A stretch of DNA of 14,613 nt from Casimicrobiaceae bacterium (GTDB taxonomy: Bacteria > Pseudomonadota > Gammaproteobacteria > Burkholderiales > Casimicrobiaceae). Positions 1 to 6,909 of the stretch are shown here, in pieces. A program made the position numbers and the translations under genes. The first letter of the stretch is position 1; every line of letters begins with the position of its first letter. The notes under the pieces are model-generated. The model was not told where the DNA came from. It searched no databases and worked only from the letters and a program-made list of their open reading frames with translations. The DNA is taken from NCBI GenBank assembly GCA_955652025.1, contig CATPAO010000021.1, positions 1 through 14,613 of the forward strand. The letters run 5' to 3'.

Positions 1-44
1 CCCTGCCGTGTGAAGGCAGTGCTCTACCACTGAGCTAACCGCCC
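1..44 (-). tRNA. tRNA-Val (anticodon CAC), 5' part only
   Basis: Read on the minus strand from 44 down to 1, the sequence folds as the first 44 bases of a tRNA. There is a 7-base acceptor strand GGGCGGT, T8-A9, a D arm GCTC/GAGC with a 7-base loop, and an anticodon arm CTGCC/GGCAG around the loop TTCACAC. Loop position 33 is T and the anticodon is CAC, which reads the valine codon GUG. The variable loop, T arm and 3' acceptor strand lie outside the window. Identity rests on the anticodon and on the close match to proteobacterial tRNA-Val as I remember it; the CCA end cannot be checked. Confidence 0.93.
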
Positions 45-67
45 CGCGAACCCAGACAGGAGCCGCG

Positions 68-96
68 ATTTAACCATAGCGTCTAGGGCGCGGCAA
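68..96 (-). promoter_or_regulatory. putative sigma70 promoter of the tRNA-Val gene
   Basis: On the minus strand, TTGCCG (91-96) and TTAAAT (68-73) are separated by exactly 17 bp, each matching 4 of 6 consensus bases of the -35 and -10 boxes. Transcription would begin near 61, about 17 bases before the mature tRNA 5' end at 44. The bases just after the -10 box are GC-rich, as is common for stringently controlled stable-RNA promoters. Position and spacing are good but the boxes are imperfect, so this is an inference. Confidence 0.4.
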
Positions 97-118
97 ACGC
101 GGCAAAACGTGCTGTAGA

Positions 119-162
119 GTCCTGTCCAGGACGCAGTTGCACCGTTTGTGTGCAAAAATTGC
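119..162. promoter_or_regulatory. stacked short dyads in the divergent tRNA-Val / ATP-grasp intergenic region
   Basis: The 194-bp gap between the tRNA and the first cluster gene contains three perfect short inverted repeats in 44 bp: GTCCTG-TC-CAGGAC (119-132), TTGCAC-N7-GTGCAA (137-155) and GCAA-AAA-TTGC (152-162). The last two share bases 152-155, so as RNA hairpins they would be mutually exclusive. They could be operator half-sites for the Anbu cluster or short hairpins. I see no convincing plus-strand -35/-10 pair here, and no other gene in 45-238. The function is unknown. Confidence 0.3.
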
Positions 163-238
163 CCCCGGATGACTCGGTCGCGGGGCATGGCAATGGGTCG
201 GGCGGGCCTAAGCCGCTGCCGCCAAAGGACTTCCGGCG

Positions 239-1702
239 ATGGCTTGCCGCTTGCTTAATTCCGCCAACCGCGTCGCACAAATTTGCATGTTCCCCCCTCC
301 CTACGACGAAATGTTGGGTCCGGACGGCCAGGTCCGGCCCCATTACCGGGCATTCGCCGATTGGCTCGATCGAACGACACCGGATCGGATTGCGCAAAAA
401 CGGGGCGAGGCGGAGCGCGCGTTTCATCGTGTCGGAATCACGTTCGCGGTGTACGGCGAGGAATCCGGCACCGAGCGGTTGATCCCATTCGATCTCGTGC
501 CGCGCATCATTCCGGCGAACGAATGGACGACGCTCGAAGCCGGGCTGCGGCAGCGTGTGCATGCGCTGAATCTGTTCCTGCATGACATTTATCACGACCA
601 GGCGATCCTGAAGTCGGGCACCGTGCCAGCCGAACGCGTGCTTTCGAACGCGCAGTACCGGCGCGAAATGGCCGACATAGACGTGCCCAGCGGCATCTAC
701 GCGCACGTCGCGGGCGTCGACGTCGTGCGTGCCGGCGAGGGCGACTACTACGTGCTGGAGGACAACCTGCGCGTTCCCTCCGGCGTCTCCTACATGCTCG
801 AAAACCGCAAGATGATGATGCGGCTTTTCCCCGAGCTTTTCGCCACGCGCCTCATCCGGCCGATCCAGCACTATCCGGACCTGTTGCTCGAGAACCTGCG
901 CACCGTCGCGCCCGCCGGTGAAGAGCGACCCACGGTGGCCCTGCTGACGCCCGGCGCGTACAACGCCGCGTATTTCGAGCACGCGTTCCTGGCGCAGCAG
1001 ATGGGCGTGGAGCTGGTCGAGGGTATCGACCTGTTCGTTCAGAACGACACGGTCTTCATGCGGACGACGCGCGGTCCGCAGCGCGTGCACGTGATCTATC
1101 GCCGCGTCGACGACGACTATCTCGATCCGCAAGCGTTCCGACCGGATTCGATGCTGGGGGTGCCGGGGCTGTTCTCGGCCTATCGCGCCGGAAGGGTCAC
1201 GCTCGCCAACGCGATCGGCACCGGCGTCGCAGACGACAAGTCCATCTATCCCTACGTGCCGGACATGATTCGCTTCTACCTGACAGAGGCCCCGATCCTC
1301 AACAACGTGCCGACCTACATGCTGCATCGGCCCCAGGATCGCGAACACGCGCTCGCGCATTTGTCCGAGCTGGTCGTGAAGGAGGTGCACGGCGCGGGCG
1401 GTTACGGCATGCTGATCGGCCCGGCCGCCACCAAGGCCGAGATCGAGGCGTTCCGCCAACGGATCAACGCCGCCCCGGAGAAATACATCGCCCAACCGAC
1501 GCTGGCCTTGTCGACCTGCCCGACGTTCGTCGAATCCGGCGTGGCGCCGCGCCACATCGACCTCCGCCCCTACGTGTTGTCGGGGACGGACATCGATTTG
1601 GTCCCCGGCGGTTTGACCCGCGTCGCACTGCGGCCGGGATCGCTGGTCGTCAATTCGTCGCAGGGCGGCGGCACCAAGGACACCTGGGTCCTCGCGCAAT
1701 AG
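239..1702 (+). CDS. circularly permuted ATP-grasp family protein (Anbu cluster ligase)
   Basis: This 487-aa protein is a circularly permuted ATP-grasp enzyme (DUF404/DUF407, COG2308 type). Such enzymes use ATP to activate a carboxylate and join it to an amine; the substrate here is unknown. Recognisable conserved blocks are GEESGTERLIPFDLVPRIIP near residues 74-93, the acidic LEDN motif at 173-176 followed by LRVPSGVSYMLENR, and the glycine-rich KEVHGAGGYG at 381-390, a likely phosphate-binding loop. Length is normal for the family. The start is ambiguous. ATG 239 has a good Shine-Dalgarno (AAAGGA, 224-229, 9-nt gap), but family members usually begin around the YDEM block, which favours ATG 287 (codon 17) or 311. 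The stop lies 7 bp before the alpha-E gene, so the two are surely cotranscribed. The family assignment is firm; the reaction is inferred. Confidence 0.93.
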   Translation: MACRLLNSANRVAQICMFPPPYDEMLGPDGQVRPHYRAFADWLDRTTPDRIAQKRGEAERAFHRVGITFAVYGEESGTERLIPFDLVPRIIPANEWTTLEAGLRQRVHALNLFLHDIYHDQAILKSGTVPAERVLSNAQYRREMADIDVPSGIYAHVAGVDVVRAGEGDYYVLEDNLRVPSGVSYMLENRKMMMRLFPELFATRLIRPIQHYPDLLLENLRTVAPAGEERPTVALLTPGAYNAAYFEHAFLAQQMGVELVEGIDLFVQNDTVFMRTTRGPQRVHVIYRRVDDDYLDPQAFRPDSMLGVPGLFSAYRAGRVTLANAIGTGVADDKSIYPYVPDMIRFYLTEAPILNNVPTYMLHRPQDREHALAHLSELVVKEVHGAGGYGMLIGPAATKAEIEAFRQRINAAPEKYIAQPTLALSTCPTFVESGVAPRHIDLRPYVLSGTDIDLVPGGLTRVALRPGSLVVNSSQGGGTKDTWVLAQ

Positions 1703-1709
1703 ACGAACC

Positions 1710-2666
1710 ATGCTCTCCCGAACCGCAAACGAACTCTATTGGATGGCGCGTCATATCGAGCGCGCGGAAAACACCGCGCGGCTCCTCGACGTCACCTACC
1801 GAACGTCGCTCTTGCCATATGAAATGCACGAACCGGGCCTGTCGTGGGCCGAGCCGTGGGCGGTCCCCTTGGTCACCTCGGGGCTTGCCACTGCTTACTA
1901 CGAGCGGCAATCCGGCGTGAGCGCCGATACCGTGCTGAGATATATGATTATCGACAGCACGAACCCGTCGTCGATCTTCTGCTGTCTGCGCGCGGCCCGC
2001 GAATCGGCCCGCTCGGTTCGCGGCGCGATCACGTCCGAGATGTACGAGGACCTGAACTCGGCGTGGCTCGATATGCGGGCTTACGATTACGAGCGAATCG
2101 AGGCCGGCGGCTTCTCCGATTTCTGCGACTGGGTGAAAATGCGCTCGCACCTGTTTCGCGGCGTGACGTTCGGCACGATGCTGCGCGACGAGGCGTATCA
2201 CTTCATTCGGCTCGGCACGCACATCGAGCGCGCCGACAACACCGCCCGCATTCTGGACACCAAATATCACATCCTGTTGCCGTCGGTGACGGACGTCGGC
2301 GGCGCCGTCGATTACTATCAGTGGCAGTCGCTGCTGACGTCGGTGTCGGGCTTCGAGGCGTACCGCAAGATCTACAGCGACGTCATTTCGCCGCATCGCG
2401 TGGCCGAGCTTCTGGTCCTGCGCGCGGACATGCCGCGATCGCTGCACAGCTGCATGAATTTCATCTACGAGACGCTCGACATCCTGTGCGACGAGAACAG
2501 CCGCGAGCTGTCGCGCCAGGCCGGCGAGCTGCACGCGCGCCTGCATTTCGGGCGCCTGGACGAAATGATCGACTTCGGGCTCCACGAGTACCTGGTGGAC
2601 TTCCTCGAACGAATCGCCGCGCTGGGCGGCGAGATCAGCCGCGTGTTCCTCGTTCCGACCAACTGA
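1710..2666 (+). CDS. alpha-E domain protein (DUF403)
   Basis: This 318-aa, predominantly helical protein belongs to the alpha-E family (DUF403, COG2307), which almost always sits beside a circularly permuted ATP-grasp gene. The hallmark start MLSRTANELYWMARHIERAE is present. The block HIERAENTARLLD (15-27) recurs as HIERADNTARILD (171-183), 11 of 13 residues identical, showing that the protein is an internal duplication of one helical unit around a conserved His-Ile-Glu-Arg. No signal peptide or membrane segment is visible, so it should be cytoplasmic. The role is unknown; in this context it may hold or position the peptide substrate for the ligase or the Anbu peptidase. No strong Shine-Dalgarno precedes it, and translation may be coupled to the upstream gene 7 bp away. 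Confidence 0.94.
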   Translation: MLSRTANELYWMARHIERAENTARLLDVTYRTSLLPYEMHEPGLSWAEPWAVPLVTSGLATAYYERQSGVSADTVLRYMIIDSTNPSSIFCCLRAARESARSVRGAITSEMYEDLNSAWLDMRAYDYERIEAGGFSDFCDWVKMRSHLFRGVTFGTMLRDEAYHFIRLGTHIERADNTARILDTKYHILLPSVTDVGGAVDYYQWQSLLTSVSGFEAYRKIYSDVISPHRVAELLVLRADMPRSLHSCMNFIYETLDILCDENSRELSRQAGELHARLHFGRLDEMIDFGLHEYLVDFLERIAALGGEISRVFLVPTN

Positions 2667-2690
2667 TCTGCGCACCGAGGCTGACGGAGC

Positions 2691-2704
2691 CGTTCCGGTA
2701 AAAT
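2691..2704 (+). promoter_or_regulatory. putative -10 element of an internal promoter before the Anbu gene
   Basis: The 84-bp gap 2667-2750 is the only sizeable gap inside the cluster. It carries TAAAAT (2699-2704, 5 of 6 matches to the -10 consensus) within CGTTCCGGTAAAAT, a 14-mer repeated exactly at 8347-8360 just upstream of pyrG. No good -35 box lies 16-18 bp upstream; the nearest candidate, CTGACG (2681-2686), is only 12 bp away. Position and similarity to the better pyrG promoter support it; the missing -35 weakens it. Confidence 0.35.
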
Positions 2705-2750
2705 CGATCCTTTTCGCGCGGGCGCATCGCGGTCCTCGCTCACCACAGCC

Positions 2751-3482
2751 ATGACTTATTGCGTTGCAATGTCGCTCGACGCGGGAATGATCTTCGCGTC
2801 GGACTCCCGCACGAACGCCGGCGTCGACCAGATCGCCCGCTTCTCGAAGATGCGGGTGTTCCACCGCGACGGCGACCGCGTGATCGTGACGCTGTCGTCG
2901 GGCAACCTGTCGATCACGCAGAACGCCGTCAACGTGCTCGAGCTGCGGGCGCGTAGCGGCGACAAGGTCCCCAACATGTGGAATGCCGAGTCGATGTTCG
3001 ACGTCGCAGGGCTGTTGGGCGACGCGCTCCGCGAAGTCAAGACGCGCGACGGGCCCTATCTGTCGCAGAACAACATCGATTCGTCGGCGAATTTCATCGT
3101 CGGCGGGCAAATTCGCGGCGAGCCGCATCGGCTGTTCGAAGTCTATAGCGAAGGCAACTTCATCGAGGCCACCGCCGACACCTGCTACTTTCAGATCGGC
3201 GAATCGAAATACGGCAAGCCCGTGATCGACCGCGTGGTGAACCGCCGCACGTCGCTGGTCGATGCCACGAAATGCACGATCGTCTCGTTCGATTCGACGA
3301 TGCGCTCGAACATTTCGGTGGGATTGCCAATCGACCTGCTCGCCTACGAGGCGGACTCGCTCAAGATCAAATTGCAGCGCCGCGTCGACGAGACAGACCC
3401 CTATTTCCAGATGGTCCATTCGCAGTGGGGCGAGGGATTGCGGCGCGTGTTCGCGCAGCTGCCCGACCCCGATTGGACCTAG
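2751..3482 (+). CDS. proteasome-type peptidase Anbu (bacterial proteasome-related NTN hydrolase)
   Basis: This 243-aa protein is Anbu (COG3484), a bacterial relative of HslV and proteasome beta subunits. Loss of the initiator Met exposes Thr1 (TYCVAMSLDAG) as the N-terminal nucleophile. Asp17 in the block FASDSRTNAGVDQIARFSK and Lys32 at its end match the proteasomal Thr1-Asp17-Lys33 catalytic set; the SGNLSITQN block lies further downstream. There is no propeptide, and length is usual for Anbu. Anbu proteins are known to form open-ring or helical assemblies rather than closed chambers, and their natural substrate has not been established. The gene sits between alpha-E and the transglutaminase/DUF2126 gene, so it probably acts on the product of the ligases. 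It starts at ATG 2751 with no clear Shine-Dalgarno, and the next gene begins 15 bp after its stop. A classical HslV is unlikely because no hslU neighbour is present. Confidence 0.95.
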   Translation: MTYCVAMSLDAGMIFASDSRTNAGVDQIARFSKMRVFHRDGDRVIVTLSSGNLSITQNAVNVLELRARSGDKVPNMWNAESMFDVAGLLGDALREVKTRDGPYLSQNNIDSSANFIVGGQIRGEPHRLFEVYSEGNFIEATADTCYFQIGESKYGKPVIDRVVNRRTSLVDATKCTIVSFDSTMRSNISVGLPIDLLAYEADSLKIKLQRRVDETDPYFQMVHSQWGEGLRRVFAQLPDPDWT

Positions 3483-3497
3483 CGACCGCTCGTTTCG

Positions 3498-6400
3498 ATG
3501 GCGATCCGCGTCGCGCTGTTACATCGGTCGACTTACCGGTTCGATCGGCTGGTCAATCTCTCGCCGCACGAAATCCGCCTGCGGCCGGCCCCGCATTGCC
3601 GCACGCCGGTACTCGGCTATTCGCTCTCGGTCGAGCCTGAAAATCACTTCGTCAATTGGCAACAGGATCCGTATGGCAACTGGCTCGCACGGCTGGTGTT
3701 TCCGGAGCGGACCGGCAGGCTCGACATCACCGTCGACCTGACCGCGGATTTGACGGTCACCAATCCGTTCGACTTTTTTGTCGAGCCCTACGCCGAGGGT
3801 TATCCGTTCGCCTATTCAGGCGCGCTCGCGAAGGAATTGATCCCGTTCCTGGAAACGTCGCCGCTGACGCCGCGGCTCGCCCGGTGGATCGACGCGTTCC
3901 GTGCCTCGATTCGGCGGGACGAGTCGAGCGTCAACATGATGGTGCGGTTGAACCAGGAGCTGCAGCGCGAAATCCGTTACCTGGTGCGGATGGAGCCCGG
4001 TGTGCAGACGCCGGAAGAGACGCTCGAGCGCGCATGCGGTTCGTGCCGCGACAGCGGTTGGCTGCTGGTGCAGATCCTGCGCGCTCTCGGCATTGCCGCG
4101 CGTTTCGCGTCGGGCTATCTCATTCAATTGAAGGCCGACCTGAAGCCGCTCGACGGGCCCGCGGGGACCGACCGCGATTTCACCGACTTGCACGCCTGGG
4201 CGGAGGCCTACATCCCCGGCGCCGGTTGGATCGGATTCGACCCGACGTCGGGCCTCTTGGCCGGCGAAGGCCATCTGCCGCTCGCGTGCACCGCCGATCC
4301 CGGCAATGCGGCGCCGGTGATCGGCTACACCGATGTCTGCGAGACGCGGTTCGACGTCACGATGCAAGTCACGCGCATCCATGAGGATCCGCGCGTCACC
4401 AAGCCCTACAGCGAACCGCAATGGAATGCGATCCAGACGTTGGGCCAGCGCGTCGACGACGATCTCGTCCTCCACGACGTGCGATTGACGCAAGGCGGCG
4501 AGCCGACGTTCGTATCGATCGACGACATGGACGGCCCCGAATGGAATTACGTCGCGATGTCGCCGAAAAAACGCGATCTTGCCGAGGCCCTGCAACGGCG
4601 GCTCAAGAAGCGATTTGCGCCGGGGGGCCTGCTGCACCAGGGCCAGGGCAAGTGGTATCCGGGCGAGCCTCTGCCGCGCTGGTCGCTGGGGATCTATTGG
4701 CGCGTCGACGGCGAAGCGCTTTGGCGTGACGATATGTGGTTGGCCGACACGAGCGTCGCCGGAGCCTCGACGCTCGATACCGGTCGCGATTTCGCGCACC
4801 GACTCGCCGAGGCGCTCGGCCTGCCGCCCGATTACGTCATCACCGCGTACGAGGACGTGGCGCAACTTCTGCAACAGGAGGCGGCGCTGCCCGCCGATGT
4901 CGATCCGCTCAACGCCGACCTCTCGCAATCGGAGGAGCGCGCGCGGCTCGCCCGGCTGCTCCGTGGCGGGCTCGACAAGCCGGCGGGGTTCGTGTTGCCG
5001 CTCAAGGCGACAACCGCGAACGACGAGGCCGGGGATATCGTCTGGGAAACGAGCCGCTGGCCGTTGCGCCGCGAGCGGCTTTATCTGACGGTCGGCGATT
5101 CGCCGCTCGGATTGCGCCTGCCGCTTGGCGCGTTGCCGGATACCGTGCCTGACGATGAGCACGAAGGACCGATCGATCCGTTCGCGCCGCACGCGCCGCT
5201 CAAAAGGCGCGACGCGATGCAATCCAAGGGGCGCGCGCGAGGCGACGCTCTACCCGCGGTGATCAGGACCGCGCTGACCGTCGAGGTCCGTGGCGGTCAC
5301 GTACGGGTGTTCATGCCGCCGCTCACGCGGATCGCGTCGTACGCGGAGCTCGCCGCGCAAGTCGAGAACGTCGCGCGCGCACTCGACGTTGCCGTGGCGA
5401 TCGAGGGCTACCCACCGCCGCGCGATGCGCGCGTGAACGCGCTCCTGGTCACGCCCGATCCCGGCGTCATCGAGGTCAACATCCATCCGGCGGCGTCATG
5501 GCACGATCTGATCGAGACGACGACCGTGCTGTACGAGGAAGCGCGGCAGACGCGGCTCGGCACCGAAAAATTCATGCTCGATGGGCGCCACATGGGGACC
5601 GGCGGCGGCAATCACGTCACGCTCGGCGGCGCGGCGCCGCCCGACAGTCCGCTGCTGCGCCGGCCGGACCTGCTGCGGAGCCTGATCACCTATTGGCAAA
5701 ACCATCCGGCGCTGTCGTACTTGTTCGCCGGGATGTTCGTCGGTCCGACGTCGCAGGCACCGCGCGTCGACGAGGCGCGCGACGACCGCATCTACGAGTT
5801 GGAGATTGCATTCCAGCAACTCGTGCGAAAGCAGAAAGACGGCACGAGTGCGGCGTCGCCGTGGCTCACCGACCGCTTGCTGCGCAATCTGCTGACCGAT
5901 CTGACCGGCAACACGCATCGGGCGGAATTCTCGGTCGACAAGCTCTATTCGCCCGACAGTCCCACCGGCCGGTTGGGACTGTTGGAATTCCGCGCTTTCG
6001 AGATGCCCCCTCACGCGCGAATGAGCGCCGTCCAGATGCTGTTGCTGCGCGCGTTGGTCGCACGCTTCTGGCGTGAGCCCTACGAAGGGGCGCTGATCCG
6101 GTGGGGAACCGCGCTGCACGACCGCTGGCTGTTGCCGCATTTCGTCGCCACCGACATGCGCGACGTCGTCACCGACCTCAATCGCTTCGGCTACGAATTC
6201 TCGCCGCATTGGTTCGAGCCGTTCGTCGAATTCCGTTTTCCGCGCTTCGGCACCACGAGCTACGCGGGCGTGACGATCGAGTTGCGGCAAGCGATCGAGC
6301 CGTGGCACGTGCTGGGCGAGGAGACGAGCACCACCGGCACGTCGCGATTCGTCGACTCGTCGGTCGAGCGGTTGCAGGCGAAGGTGACCGGCATGATCGG

Positions 6401-6779
6401 CGGGCGGCACGTGGTCACCTGCAATGGACGCGCGCTGCCGCTCACGCCGACCGGCGTTCCCGGCGAGTTCGTCGCCGGCGTGCGGTTTCGCGCCTGGAAT
6501 CCGCCCTCGGCGTTGCATCCGACGATCGGCGTCCAGGCACCGCTTACGTTCGACCTCGTCGACACGTGGTCGCAGCGGGCGCTCGGTGGTTGCACCTACC
6601 ATGTCGTCCATCCCGGCGGGCGCAATTACGAGACCTTCCCGGTCAACGCGAACGAGGCCGAAGCGCGACGCACGACGCGCTTCTGGGCGCACGGTCATTC
6701 GCCGGGACCGGTCAGCGTGCATCCGGAACCCACGAACCCGGCGATGCCGTCGACGCTCGATTTGCGCTGGCAGCCGTAA
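3498..6779 (+). CDS. transglutaminase-like protease fused to DUF2126 (glutamine-synthetase-like ligase)
   Basis: This 1093-aa two-part enzyme combines functions that could be opposed. Residues about 4-90 match the bacterial transglutaminase N-terminal domain. The core at about 150-250 holds the full papain-like triad Cys183 ([12 protein letters not shown]), His232 ([10 protein letters not shown]) and Asp248 (FDPTSG); bacterial members of this fold usually act as peptidases or amidases. From about residue 300 to the end is DUF2126 (COG4196), proposed to be a circularly permuted glutamine-synthetase-like amide ligase. Its conserved blocks include [27 protein letters not shown] (700-706) and LEFRAFE with Glu830, Arg832 and Glu835, plausible nucleotide- or metal-binding residues. 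No signal peptide is visible. Length agrees with fused members in other proteobacteria. It is the last gene of the cluster; gltX follows after a 130-bp gap. Domain identity is firm; the DUF2126 chemistry is a published prediction, not shown here. Confidence 0.94.
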   Translation: MAIRVALLHRSTYRFDRLVNLSPHEIRLRPAPHCRTPVLGYSLSVEPENHFVNWQQDPYGNWLARLVFPERTGRLDITVDLTADLTVTNPFDFFVEPYAEGYPFAYSGALAKELIPFLETSPLTPRLARWIDAFRASIRRDESSVNMMVRLNQELQREIRYLVRMEPGVQTPEETLERACGSCRDSGWLLVQILRALGIAARFASGYLIQLKADLKPLDGPAGTDRDFTDLHAWAEAYIPGAGWIGFDPTSGLLAGEGHLPLACTADPGNAAPVIGYTDVCETRFDVTMQVTRIHEDPRVTKPYSEPQWNAIQTLGQRVDDDLVLHDVRLTQGGEPTFVSIDDMDGPEWNYVAMSPKKRDLAEALQRRLKKRFAPGGLLHQGQGKWYPGEPLPRWSLGIYWRVDGEALWRDDMWLADTSVAGASTLDTGRDFAHRLAEALGLPPDYVITAYEDVAQLLQQEAALPADVDPLNADLSQSEERARLARLLRGGLDKPAGFVLPLKATTANDEAGDIVWETSRWPLRRERLYLTVGDSPLGLRLPLGALPDTVPDDEHEGPIDPFAPHAPLKRRDAMQSKGRARGDALPAVIRTALTVEVRGGHVRVFMPPLTRIASYAELAAQVENVARALDVAVAIEGYPPPRDARVNALLVTPDPGVIEVNIHPAASWHDLIETTTVLYEEARQTRLGTEKFMLDGRHMGTGGGNHVTLGGAAPPDSPLLRRPDLLRSLITYWQNHPALSYLFAGMFVGPTSQAPRVDEARDDRIYELEIAFQQLVRKQKDGTSAASPWLTDRLLRNLLTDLTGNTHRAEFSVDKLYSPDSPTGRLGLLEFRAFEMPPHARMSAVQMLLLRALVARFWREPYEGALIRWGTALHDRWLLPHFVATDMRDVVTDLNRFGYEFSPHWFEPFVEFRFPRFGTTSYAGVTIELRQAIEPWHVLGEETSTTGTSRFVDSSVERLQAKVTGMIGGRHVVTCNGRALPLTPTGVPGEFVAGVRFRAWNPPSALHPTIGVQAPLTFDLVDTWSQRALGGCTYHVVHPGGRNYETFPVNANEAEARRTTRFWAHGHSPGPVSVHPEPTNPAMPSTLDLRWQP

Positions 6780-6909
6780 TGGGCTCCACGCGAAGTTGCG
6801 GTCGGCGCGTCGCGCCTCCCACGATACTTCGTGCGGTAGGATGTTTCCGCCGCCGTCTTGGGGCGGCCCTGCGGCGGCGCTGAGACACTTGGAAAAAACG
6901 AGCGCCAAA
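6780..6909 (+). other. intergenic region with three hairpins upstream of gltX
   Basis: These 130 bp separate the Anbu cluster from gltX. Three inverted repeats can be seen: GGCGC/GCGCC around a 3-base loop (6805-6815, inside GGCGCGTCGCGCC at 6804-6816), CACGA/TCGTG around TACT (6820-6833), and CCGCCGC/GCGGCGG (6847-6853 with 6871-6877) around a 17-base loop. None is followed by a T-run, so none is a classical intrinsic terminator. A weak -10-like TAGGAT (6837-6842) has no matching -35 box. An ATG at 6841 in the gltX frame would add a proline-rich extension unlike known GltX and is probably not used. Confidence 0.3.

Noticed and set aside
150..482. 110-codon frame starting upstream of the ATP-grasp gene
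   Set aside because: It mostly overlaps the ATP-grasp gene in another frame and resembles no known protein.
83..1711. 542-codon antisense open frame opposite the ATP-grasp gene
   Set aside because: Arg/Asp/His/Val-rich composition typical of a high-GC antisense shadow; no family motif; the plus-strand frame is a clear conserved protein.
1650..3419. 589-codon antisense open frame across alpha-E and Anbu
   Set aside because: It spans two unrelated conserved genes and an intergenic gap on the other strand and has no recognisable domain.
3816..5222. 468-codon antisense frame, and similar ones at 5496-7043, 6712-8028, 9067-10236 and 11859-12995
   Set aside because: All lie opposite well-conserved genes and have the biased composition of GC-rich shadow frames.
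6424..6909. Upstream extension of the gltX frame into the DUF2126 gene
   Set aside because: GluRS starts just before RFAPSPTG; the extension overlaps the conserved end of the DUF2126 domain in another frame.
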